The notes beneath the pieces were generated by a model. The model made no database searches, was not told the DNA's origin, and saw nothing but the letters and a program-made list of their open reading frames with translations. The translations under genes and the position numbers were made by a program. Below are positions 1-6,861 of a stretch of 7,197 nucleotides of DNA, in pieces; positions within the stretch are counted from its first letter, which is position 1, and each line of letters starts with the position of its first letter. Origin of the DNA: CAVSUR01 sp052143655 (GTDB lineage: Bacteria; Actinomycetota; Actinomycetes; Streptosporangiales; Streptosporangiaceae); contig JBKQSL010000342.1 of the NCBI GenBank assembly GCA_052143655.1, positions 1 to 7,197 on the forward strand, in the 5' to 3' direction.

Positions 1-2
1 CC

Positions 3-221
3 ATCGACGGCAGGTTCGGCATGACCGCGGTCGGCGGCTCCGCCCAGGAGGCCAGGCACCTGTCTGCCGCGGTCCGCCCCGCGGTCGACCGGCTCTGCGC
101 CAGGTGGGCTGCCAGCACGGCGGCTACGCGGGGCGCCTCCAAGGCCGAGCTCCTCCGGGTTCCGCGGCAGGGGCCCGGACCAGACCTCAAGCCGCGCGAA
201 GAACTGACCCGGCCGGGATGA
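3..221 (+). other. Unassigned open frame at the left edge, possible gene tail
   Basis: The frame is open from the window edge to a TGA at 219-221. Its first 30 or so residues (IDGRFGMTAVGGSAQEARHL, then a helix-like stretch ending near AVDRL) read like the C-terminal end of a real protein. The rest is Ala/Arg/Pro-rich and looks like translated non-coding GC-rich DNA. I do not recognise a family. It could equally be a chance open frame, which is common at this GC content. Confidence 0.15.
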
Positions 222-233
222 GCCTGCTCGTCG

Positions 234-250
234 CTGACCAACGTGGTCAG
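234..250. repeat. Perfect 7-bp inverted repeat with 3-nt loop
   Basis: CTGACCA - ACG - TGGTCAG is a perfect dyad. It lies where the recognisable part of the following broken gene begins. It could be an operator, a small hairpin or a rearrangement scar. No T-run follows on either strand, so it is not a canonical terminator. Confidence 0.5.
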
Positions 251-1185
251 TTCGTTATTCGACCGGCGCGGAGTAGGTGTCGTGATCCGTTCAGCGCACG
301 CCGACATCACGACCGGCCGCAGGCCGAAGGAAGGCTTCCCCGATGTGGTGACGCTGCACGCTCTGGTATCCCGGCCATCAGACCCCGGCCGGGCCGGGAC
401 CGACATCTTCTTGACGGGCGCCAAGGACGAGCAGGTTGAGCAGGCGAAGGGCTTCTTCCTCCGCTACAGCGGCGAGCGCATGCTGGAGTCCACCGAGTAT
501 GGAGCGGTCCTAGCCCGCGCAAGCCAGCGCCGCCAGCCCGCGTCTACGTCAAGGCCTGTTCGTCGCCGAAGAACCGAACTTCCCGTTCTCCTATAACATC
601 ACCAAGCTGTCCGCACCCCTGCGCCGGGCACTGAACCGCGAGCGTAGCAACGTGGGCCGCAGCGCCTACTCCGATCGGGTCAAGGCCATCCTCACGGCTT
701 GCGCATCTACCGACGTGGCCGGCCCGCTCGCCGAGGGCCTGGACGCGTACACGACAGGACGCCTCTACGACGAACTCGCATGGCGCGACGTAGCCCTGCA
801 CGCGTGCCGGATGCTGCAGACCAACGAGAAGGTCCTCTTCGTGACCGCCTGGCAGATGGCCGCGGATACCGCTCAGCTGCGGTACGCGCGGGACGACGGT
901 TACCGCGTCGTGGTGGTGCCGGAGGACATTGCCCGATCTCTCGGAGGTCTTACCGGCCTGAACGGCAGACCACTGGTTGATCTTGATGGCTACCGGAACG
1001 AGTGGAACGCCAGCTTCTCCTTCACTTTCGTGGACGCCGATGCCCTGACGCCGACGGAGGGAACCGTCTTCGGGCGGACCCGGGAGATCGGGGCTCTGGT
1101 CGGCGCTGACCTGCAAAGACGACGGATTGCCGTCCTGATCTCCGAAACCATGCGGCTAGATCGTTTGCAATCTGCTGGTCTGTAG
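243..1185 (+). pseudogene. Frameshifted, N-terminally truncated remnant of a GHKL/HSP90-like ATP-binding protein
   Basis: Three frames must be joined to read one protein. The first runs from about 243 (GTG) and includes TDIFLTGAKDEQVEQAKGFF and RYSGERMLESTEYGAVLAR. The second is a short bridge, PARVYVK, at about 537-553. The third is LFVAEEPNFPFSYNITKLS onward from 556 to the TAG at 1183-1185, including FVTAWQMAAD, GYRVVVVPEDIA, SFTFVDADALTP and VLISETMRLD. Each change equals loss of one base (or an equivalent shift); restoring one G after the AAG at 551-553 would give VYVKGLFVAEEPN.

From memory, this order of motifs matches large actinobacterial ATP-binding proteins with an N-terminal GHKL/HSP90-like ATPase core and a C-terminal part carrying a metalloprotease-like HExxH. 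Neither the ATPase N/G boxes nor HExxH is present here, so both ends are missing. The family name is recalled, not searched. The frameshifts are directly visible, and sequencing error is the main alternative. Confidence 0.65.
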
Positions 1186-1471
1186 CCAGCGTCAGGACAC
1201 CGCTTGAGATCCCCACACCCAGATCCGGCGGCGGCCCGGCGTCGCCCGACGGCAGCCTGCACTGCGGCCAATCAGGCTTGGAACCACATAGCCCTTCCTG
1301 GCGCAAGTGGCGATGCGCTTCCGGCAGGTCCAGCCCGAGTGCTGCCCAGGAACGCTTCGGGCGTAGCCCTGCGGCACGCCATCCTGGATCTCGCGGCCGA
1401 GCGGGTCTGTCAATGCCACGGTCGCCCCGGTTGCGCTGCAGCATGACGGTTGAGACGCTTAATGGCCGGGC
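1186..1471. other. Non-coding stretch between broken gene and helicase promoter region
   Basis: I find no gene here. The frames open on either strand (for example minus 1192-1419 and plus 1204-1446) have compositions such as runs of Arg/Ala/Gly/Pro and no motif I recognise. The missing C-terminal part of the preceding broken gene could once have occupied this space. Reading all three forward frames past 1185, I could not follow it further. Confidence 0.4.
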
Positions 1472-1498
1472 TTGAGCCTGATCAGGCATGGCTACGAT
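1472..1498 (+). promoter_or_regulatory. Possible promoter upstream of the helicase gene
   Basis: TTGAGC (1472-1477) and TACGAT (1493-1498) resemble -35 and -10 hexamers of the actinobacterial housekeeping sigma factor. The spacer is only 15 nt, shorter than the preferred 17-18, so the match is weak. If used, the transcript would start near 1505 and carry a leader of about 130 nt before the ATG at 1633. The spacer contains a perfect palindrome (1476-1487), which would put any bound regulator directly over the promoter. Confidence 0.25.
1476..1487. promoter_or_regulatory. 12-bp perfect palindrome, candidate operator
   Basis: GCCTGATCAGGC is a gapless 12-bp palindrome. It lies about 145 bases before the helicase start codon and between the best candidate -35 and -10 hexamers. 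A dimeric repressor is the natural reading, but no regulator for it is encoded in the window. A 12-bp palindrome can also arise by chance in GC-rich DNA. Confidence 0.35.
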
Positions 1499-1622
1499 GA
1501 CGCCCAAGTCTCATACGCGGGCATTAGGGGTGGGTCGAGTGCAGGCTATCGAGGCTGACGTGTGCCTTGCCGACCCGGGGAGTTCGGGTCTGTCTGGGGC
1601 TGGCGGGTGCCCCGGTGACTGA
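1488..1622 (+). CDS. Possible 44-residue leader peptide, translationally coupled to the helicase gene
   Basis: An ATG at 1488 opens a 44-codon frame ending in TGA at 1620-1622. It begins MATMTPKSHTRALGVGRVQA and ends with a Gly/Ser-rich tail (SGAGGCPGD). The stop overlaps the GAGG (1621-1624) that serves the helicase ATG at 1633, a spacing suited to translational coupling. Against it: there is no good ribosome binding site in front of the ATG, no family is recognised, and the candidate -10 at 1493-1498 would put transcription start downstream of this start codon. It may be only an accidental open frame. Confidence 0.2.
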   Translation: MATMTPKSHTRALGVGRVQAIEADVCLADPGSSGLSGAGGCPGD

Positions 1623-1624
1623 GG
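1621..1624 (+). promoter_or_regulatory. Ribosome binding site deciding the helicase start
   Basis: GAGG lies 8 nt before the ATG at 1633. The frame is open upstream as far as a TAG at 1525-1527 and offers a TTG at 1567 and a GTG at 1615, but neither has a comparably placed purine-rich site. The nearest GAGG to the TTG, at 1551-1554, is 12 nt away. This supports ATG 1633. Confidence 0.55.
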
Positions 1625-1632
1625 CTGGCGGA

Positions 1633-4600
1633 ATGTTGTTCCCGGTCGGCGCTGGTCGGGTGGGTCTTGTCGGTCGTGCCGTCCGGACCTGGACGGGCGA
1701 GCTGGTCGACCTGGGCGGGCGGAACACGCTGCTGTATTACCGGGATCTCAAGCAGGGCACCCTCGATATCGGTCCTGGCTCCGGCGCCAGCGCCTTAGCC
1801 GCCGACGCGCTGATGTCCTCCCGGCCAGTGCGGCTGTCCATGCTGTTCGGTGACATGGAGATCGGAACGGCGGCGCGGCGGGCACGCACCGTCAAGGCCA
1901 AGGCGGTTGAGAATTTCGAGGAACGGGGCTTGCAGACGCTGTTCCTGGCCTGGGGCATGGCGACCTGGAGCAATCTGCGGGGTACGGCTGTCCCGGCGGC
2001 GCCGGTGCTGCTGCGCCAGGCTGCGCTGACTGCCCGGGGCGGCGCTGGCGAGGATTTCGACGTCAGCCCGCCAGGCGAGTGGGAGATCAACCCCACCCTG
2101 CTGTACCTGCTCAAGACCGAGCATCAGGCCGAGGCCGATGCGGCCGAGCTGCTGGAGCTTCTCGACCAGGAAGGCGAGCCGCCGGACCCGAGACTGCTTT
2201 TCGAGCGGCTCGCCAAGGCGGCCGCGGCCGTCGCGGGCTTCTCGGTGGCTCCGAGAATTGTTCTGGGCAACTTCTCCTACGCCAAGCTGCCCATGGTGCT
2301 GGATCTGCAGACTGCGACCGACACCCTGCTGGCCTCCGAGCTGATCTGCGCGATCGCTGGCGACGAGGACGCCCGTGCCGCGGTGCGGGCCCGGCACCCG
2401 AACGTGAGCCCCAGCCAGCCGGACACCGTCCCGCCGGCGGATGAGTTCCTCGTCCTGGATGCCGACGCCAGCCAGTCCTATGCCATCAACTGCGCTGTGG
2501 GCGGCGCCGATCTGGTCGTCGATGGGCCGCCGGGCACCGGCAAGTCGCAGACGATCGCCAACCTGATCGCCACCTTGTCGGCGCGCGGCCAGCGCATCTT
2601 GTTCGTCGCCGAGAAACGCGCCGCCATCGACGCCGTCCTGGACAGGCTCAACCGCGTCGGACTGGCTGACCTTGTCCTCGACCTGCACGAAGGCGCGGGA
2701 TCGAAGCGCAAGCTGGCCGCCGATCTGGCCCGCACGCTGGCGATCGCGGCCAGCATCCCCAGGCCCGACATGACCGCCGGGCAGGAGGCTCTGGTACGTC
2801 ACCGTCAGGTCCTCGTCGGCCGGGTCGAAGCGCTCCATGCGCCTCGCGAGCCGTGGGGCATCAGCGTCTATGAGGCGCATGCCCGCTTGTCCGGGATCCC
2901 GGCTACTGCCACGTCCGCGCAACGGCTGCCGGCCGAAGCCCTGACCCGTCTGGACGGCCTGGCGTTCCGTCAGGCCCGGGCGGATCTGGAATCCTTCATC
3001 GGGCTGGGGGGCCTTGTCATCTCCGCGGCGACGAGCCCGTGGGCGGGCGCGTTCGCAGCGGGCACGATCACCACTCCGGATGCCGCCCGCGCGGCCCTCG
3101 ACGCGGCCCGCACCCTGGCCGGCCGCACCCTGCCCGAGACCACCGCCCGCCTCCGGCCGGTCCTCCTCGACTGCGGCCTGTCCGAGCCCCGGACCGTCCA
3201 GGATTGGATGCACGCGCTCGGCCTCCTCGACGGTGTCACGGCCAGTCTGGCTGTCTTCGAGCCCTCCGTGTTCGAAGCACAGCTGGACGAGCTCGCCGCG
3301 GCCCTGGCCCCAGCCAGCGCGGGCGTATTCGGCCGCCTGCGCGCCCGGATCAGCGACGGCGGCTACCGCCGTGCCCGCAAGACGGCGCTGGACATGTGCC
3401 GGGCAGGCAAGCCCAAACCGGCTGCCCTCCACGCCGCAGTAGCGGCTGCCGCCGGCCAGACTGCGGCCTGGCGCCACGCCTCAGTGGTGGGCGCGCGGCC
3501 GCATCTGCCGCCTGACCTGGCCGGAATCGAGGGTGCCTTCGGGCAGCTCTGCGCTGAGATGCAGGCCCTGGCCGGGTGGGCAGGCACCGCCAGCCTGGAT
3601 CAGCTGTCGATCCCCGAGCTTGAGGCCCGCCTGCGGGCACTGCTCGCCGACGCCCAGACGCTGTACAAGCTGCCCGAGCTCGCACGGCTCCGCACCGCCT
3701 TGCGCGGCGCAGGACTCGGGCCGCTGACCGAGGAAATCACCCACCGTCATCTCAGCGTTGACCAGGCCCTTGCCTGCGCCGAGCACGTATGGCTGTGGTC
3801 GATTCTCGACACAGTGTCGGTCGCAGACCCGCGCGTCGGCGCCTTTGACGGTCGGGCCCATCTGCGTACCGTCGCTCAGTTCGGTACCGCGGACCGTGCC
3901 CACATCCGCACCACCGCGATCCGGGTCCGGCGAGCAGTGGCCGAGAACGCCACCCGCACCCGGGACGCCCACCCGAAAGAATCCGAGGTCATCGAGCACC
4001 AGGCCCGCCTCAAGCGCGGCCACCTGCCGGTCCGTCAGCTGTTCCAGGCCGCGCCCCATGTGCTGGGCGCGCTCAGGCCATGCTGGGCGATGTCGCCGCT
4101 GCTGGTCTCCCAGCTGCTGCCCGCCGAGCGGTGCTTCGACGTCGTCATCTTCGACGAGGCGTCCCAGGTCACCCCGGCGGATGCGGTCGGAGCGCTCATG
4201 CGCGCTGACCGGGCGGTCGTGGCCGGGGATCCCCGCCAGCTGCCACCGACCAGCTTCTTCATGGCCTCCGGCGGCGGGGAGGACGACGAGGAAGCCGAAG
4301 CCGAGGCGCTCGGCGCGCCGGCCGGAACGCGCAACATGGAATCAGTCCTCGACGTGATGAGCGCCCTGCTCCCGCCGCCGATAGGCACCCGCACGCTGAA
4401 CTGGCACTACCGGTCAGAGGACGAGCGGCTCATCGCGTTCTCCAACGCCCAGCCCAACCTCTACGACTGGGCCCTGACCACATTCCCGGGCATCGCAGGC
4501 TCCGACTGCCTCTCCCACGTCCTGGTGCCATTCCAGCCCGGCCGCATCGGCCAGGAGAACTCCGTCACCGACGAGGTCCGGCAGGTCGTCGAGCTCGTCG

Positions 4601-5727
4601 CTGACCATGCCCGGACACGGCCGGAGACGTCGCTGGGCGTCATCGCCATGGGGATCAAGCATGCTAACCGCATCCAGGAGGCATTGCGGCAGGCCCGGGT
4701 TGCCGACGAAGACCTTGACGCCTTCCTCGACGGCACCGCTTCCGCGCAGGCCCGCCGCGAGCCGTTCTTCGTCAAGAACCTCGAACGGGTCCAAGGCGAC
4801 GAGCGGGATGCCATCATCCTGACCATCGGCTACGGCAAGAGCGCCGACGGGCGGATGCTGTACCGCTTCGGGCCGGTCAACAACGAAGGGGGCGAGCGGA
4901 GGCTGAACGTCGCGATCACCCGGGCCCGCGCCCGCATGACCGTCGTCTCGTCGTTCTCGGCCACCGACATGGACCCTGCCAAGCTGCGCTCCGAGGGCGC
5001 CAAGATGCTGGGCCGCTACCTCGCCTACGCCGAATCCGGCGGATCCGACCTGGGCCACGTCGCCAGGGACAAGCCGGACCTCAATCCCTTCGAGCGTGAC
5101 GTCGAAACCTGGCTGCGCGCCGCCGGGATCCCGCTGATCGCCCAGTACGGATGCTCGGGCTACTGGATCGACTACGCCGCCCAGCACCCGGCCCGTCCAG
5201 GCCAGATGGTCCTCGCCATCGAATGCGACGGGGCCACCTACCACTCATCGGCCACCGCCCGGGACCGGGACCGGCTCCGCCAGGAGCACCTCGAGCGTCT
5301 CGGCTGGACGTTCCACCGCATCTGGAGCCAGGACTGGTTCTATCGCCGCGAAGCCGAAACCGAGCGCGCCCTCACCGCTTACCGGGCGGCAGTAGCTGCC
5401 GCCGACCACCGCCAAAGCCGCCCGGCACCCACCGGCCCGCCCCCGGACCAGGTCGCTGCCGCCAACCCTGACCAGACCGCCACGGCCAGACGGGCCGGCC
5501 CATGCCCTGTCCCCACGCACCGCGGCAGTATCGACGAATACAGCCCCGGCGAGCTGGCCGCAGTCGTCCGCTGGATCGAGTCAGACACACTGCTGCGCAC
5601 CGAGGACGAACTGCTCGCCGAGACAATGCGCACCCTCGGATTCGCCCGCAGAGGATCCAAGATCACTGCCGCACTCACCGCTGCCATCGCCCAGGCCCGC
5701 AACCTGAGCCACCAGCCGCTGTCCTAG
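1633..5727 (+). CDS. DUF4011-type SF1 helicase with C-terminal Vsr/MTES_1575-like nuclease, probable anti-phage effector
   Basis: This 1364-residue protein (numbered from ATG 1633) is a predicted ATP-dependent nucleic-acid translocase fused to a DNA endonuclease.

Domains: residues about 20-36 (WTGELVDLGGRNTLLYY) begin a DUF4011-like N-terminal region. Walker A GPPGTGKS is at 298-305, with motif Ia (ILFVAEKRAA) near 322. A helix-rich span of over 500 residues separates it from Walker B DEASQ (841-845). Then come GDPRQLPP (865-872), NWHYRS (923-928), VQGDERD (1053-1059) and RRLNVAITRAR (1089-1099), the last carrying the arginine-finger region. These are complete SF1 (DNA2/Upf1-like) motifs.

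Residues about 1150-1236 form a PD-(D/E)xK fold of the Vsr/REase_MTES_1575 type: FE at 1153-1154, D1180 in YWIDY, E1197 and D1199 in IECDG, H1204, an RDRDRLRQ helix, then GWTFHRIWSQDWF ending at 1236. After a Pro/Ala-rich linker, residues about 1300-1356 form a small helical domain (EYSPGELAAVVRWIE...LGFARRGSKI).

No signal peptide or membrane segment is seen, so it should be cytosolic. The architecture matches single-gene DUF4011-helicase-Vsr defence proteins, called Hhe as I recall. The frame is intact with no key residue missing. The defence role and target are inferred. Confidence 0.92.
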   Translation: MLFPVGAGRVGLVGRAVRTWTGELVDLGGRNTLLYYRDLKQGTLDIGPGSGASALAADALMSSRPVRLSMLFGDMEIGTAARRARTVKAKAVENFEERGLQTLFLAWGMATWSNLRGTAVPAAPVLLRQAALTARGGAGEDFDVSPPGEWEINPTLLYLLKTEHQAEADAAELLELLDQEGEPPDPRLLFERLAKAAAAVAGFSVAPRIVLGNFSYAKLPMVLDLQTATDTLLASELICAIAGDEDARAAVRARHPNVSPSQPDTVPPADEFLVLDADASQSYAINCAVGGADLVVDGPPGTGKSQTIANLIATLSARGQRILFVAEKRAAIDAVLDRLNRVGLADLVLDLHEGAGSKRKLAADLARTLAIAASIPRPDMTAGQEALVRHRQVLVGRVEALHAPREPWGISVYEAHARLSGIPATATSAQRLPAEALTRLDGLAFRQARADLESFIGLGGLVISAATSPWAGAFAAGTITTPDAARAALDAARTLAGRTLPETTARLRPVLLDCGLSEPRTVQDWMHALGLLDGVTASLAVFEPSVFEAQLDELAAALAPASAGVFGRLRARISDGGYRRARKTALDMCRAGKPKPAALHAAVAAAAGQTAAWRHASVVGARPHLPPDLAGIEGAFGQLCAEMQALAGWAGTASLDQLSIPELEARLRALLADAQTLYKLPELARLRTALRGAGLGPLTEEITHRHLSVDQALACAEHVWLWSILDTVSVADPRVGAFDGRAHLRTVAQFGTADRAHIRTTAIRVRRAVAENATRTRDAHPKESEVIEHQARLKRGHLPVRQLFQAAPHVLGALRPCWAMSPLLVSQLLPAERCFDVVIFDEASQVTPADAVGALMRADRAVVAGDPRQLPPTSFFMASGGGEDDEEAEAEALGAPAGTRNMESVLDVMSALLPPPIGTRTLNWHYRSEDERLIAFSNAQPNLYDWALTTFPGIAGSDCLSHVLVPFQPGRIGQENSVTDEVRQVVELVADHARTRPETSLGVIAMGIKHANRIQEALRQARVADEDLDAFLDGTASAQARREPFFVKNLERVQGDERDAIILTIGYGKSADGRMLYRFGPVNNEGGERRLNVAITRARARMTVVSSFSATDMDPAKLRSEGAKMLGRYLAYAESGGSDLGHVARDKPDLNPFERDVETWLRAAGIPLIAQYGCSGYWIDYAAQHPARPGQMVLAIECDGATYHSSATARDRDRLRQEHLERLGWTFHRIWSQDWFYRREAETERALTAYRAAVAAADHRQSRPAPTGPPPDQVAAANPDQTATARRAGPCPVPTHRGSIDEYSPGELAAVVRWIESDTLLRTEDELLAETMRTLGFARRGSKITAALTAAIAQARNLSHQPLS

Positions 5728-5760
5728 CCCGGCCGTACCCTACCCACGCATCACGCCGCC

Positions 5761-5811
5761 TCACCGCGCTGGCCGACTGGGATGTCGCGGTGAATCTGCT
5801 TCGAGATCTCG
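5761..5811. repeat. Inverted repeats after the helicase stop, between convergent reading directions
   Basis: TCACCGCG (5761-5768) and CGCGGTGA (5786-5793) are a perfect 8-bp inverted pair around 17 nt. They are followed by the gapless 10-bp palindrome CGAGATCTCG (5802-5811). The block starts 33 bases after the helicase TAG and ends just before the 3' end of the minus-strand remnant at 5818. This is where a bidirectional terminator would be expected. No U-run follows either stem, so termination is inferred; actinomycete terminators often lack the U-run. Confidence 0.35.
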
Positions 5812-5817
5812 TGGACT

Positions 5818-6344
5818 TCATGCTGGCCACGCATCGATGATGCGGTTGACTCTCAGCAGGGCGGTAATGTCAGCCGGGCCGCGCTCGCGCAGCACCCGGA
5901 CCGCGCCGGCAACGACGACTTCGACCTCTGGATACGGCTGGCCAGGCGGGGACAAGAGACACCCTGAACTGTCCGCCTGGTAGGGGGTGAAGGGCGGCGT
6001 CCAGGCTGGCCGACCGACGTGACTCCGCGGGTGACGCAGTGCACGCACGAAGCTCGCGCGCCATTTCTGCCATTGTTGCCCGGCCAGCGGGGTCGATCTG
6101 CGTGGCCCTCTCCAAGAGCAGGTCCAGCTCCCCAGCGAACTTGAAAGTGATCCGTTCGCACTGCCATGTCTTCTGGCTGATTTCCGCTACGCGGGCCGGG
6201 TCCAGGCGGGTGATGTTCAGCGGCCACAGTTCCTCGATGGCGGGTGTCGCTGATCTTAGCGAGGCGGCCAGCTGGCTGAATTCGGTGACCTTCGCGGGCA
6301 TGGCTCCCATCCGGTGCATGCCCCACGACGGCAGCACTGCGTAG
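5818..6344 (-). pseudogene. Fragment resembling the C-terminal end of a serine/threonine protein kinase, frame-disrupted
   Basis: Read on the minus strand, the convincing part runs from about 6301 (ATG) down to about 6030. It contains VTEFSQLAASLRS, AIEELWPLN, ISQKTWQCERITF and then LDLLLERATQIDPAGR followed by TMAEMARELRAC. The last block has the form of the final helices of a protein kinase C-lobe: a Leu-rich helix, DP-x-x-R, then a helix starting with Ser/Thr. There are no glycine loop, HRD or DFG motifs, so the catalytic core is absent and nothing upstream supplies it.

The kinase-like frame continues to a TGA at 5870 with degraded sequence. A different frame then gives a protein-like tail (YPEVEVVVAGAVRVLRERG, ALLRVNRIIDAWPA) ending at 5818. 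A frameshift near 6000 would join the two, or they may be pieces of different genes. The kinase assignment is tentative and based on motif form only. Confidence 0.4.
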
Positions 6345-6545
6345 GTCTTCCTCCGCCTGGCCTGGTCCGCGGCCAGCCCGGCTGATCCGCTGTCCCTGGA
6401 AGGGATGCGGGAGCGGTTCCTGCCCGAGTTCCCCGCGAGGGGCCGGGACCGGCGCAAGCTCCAGTACGCGGTGCTGGCAGCCGCGGCATTGCACGGCGGA
6501 GTCGAGCCGGAGGCAGCAGCAGCACTCCGCGAAGCCGTCCGCGGA
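6345..6545 (+). pseudogene. Short fragment of an actinobacterial protein of unknown function
   Basis: The + frame after the TAG at 6342-6344 reads VFLRLAWSAASPADPLSLEG and then MRERFLPEFPARGRDRRKLQ followed by YAVLAAAALHGGVEPE. This has the residue balance of a real protein (acidic, aromatic and hydrophobic residues in helical spacing). After about 6545 the same frame, though open to 6758, turns into Arg/Pro/Ala-rich sequence that looks like translated non-coding DNA. An ATG at 6405 has a purine-rich run touching it but no properly spaced ribosome binding site, and the protein-like sequence begins before it. I read it as an internal fragment of a lost gene. I recall similar segments in conserved actinobacterial hypothetical proteins but cannot name a family. 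Confidence 0.35.
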
Positions 6546-6861
6546 TGCGAGCCCGCCAAGGGCCAGCCATCACGGACCAGGCGTCACGCGCCCGCCGCCC
6601 CGGCCTTTGAGCCGGCCCGCGCCGCGCGCTGCGGCCGCGCCCGGCACTGCCACCTGCGCCCGGCGGCACCGCTCAGATCGACCAGCCAGTGGCCGCCTCT
6701 GGCATCGGCACCGCCATCACGCACCGCGATCGGCTCGGGCGGGAGCACAGACGCCTGAAGCCACAGCAGGTGATCGCGAGACTAGCTGCGTGGGCTTTGT
6801 AGCTACGGACTGCCCCCGCAGCGCCTGTGGCGCGACGTACCTCAACGCGGCAGATCCGCGT
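6546..6861. other. GC-rich stretch without a supported gene
   Basis: No gene is supported on either strand. The open frames here (for example minus 6673-7089, plus 6607-6888) have no recognisable motif and skewed Arg/Ala/Pro/Ser composition. A small stem CCGGC - CTTTGA - GCCGG at 6600-6615 could form after the plus-strand fragment, but it is short. Confidence 0.4.

Noticed and set aside
1022..1507. Minus-strand frames between the broken gene and the helicase, briefly considered as a transposase remnant
   Set aside because: There is no DDE or HUH signature, no terminal inverted repeats and no target duplication. The translation is Arg/Pro/Gly-rich, and part of it opposes the better-supported pseudogene.
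1567..1632. TTG at 1567 or GTG at 1615 as the helicase start
   Set aside because: Neither has a well-spaced ribosome binding site. ATG 1633 has GAGG 8 nt upstream, and starting there puts the conserved DUF4011-like opening at about residue 20.
1795..3477. 560-codon open frame on the minus strand inside the helicase gene
   Set aside because: It is the antisense shadow of a strongly coding GC-rich gene. The translation is Gly/Arg/Gln-rich with no recognisable motif, while the plus strand carries conserved helicase motifs.
4414..5244. 276-codon open frame on the minus strand opposite helicase motifs and nuclease
   Set aside because: It lies opposite motifs IV-VI and the nuclease domain. Its Gly/Val/Asp-rich translation is typical of the complement of high-GC coding DNA.
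5728..5840. Plus-strand frame ending ADWDVAVNLLRDLVDFMLATHR after the helicase stop
   Set aside because: It looks somewhat protein-like, but it continues an antiphase frame inside the helicase gene, has no start of its own and overlaps the inverted repeats.
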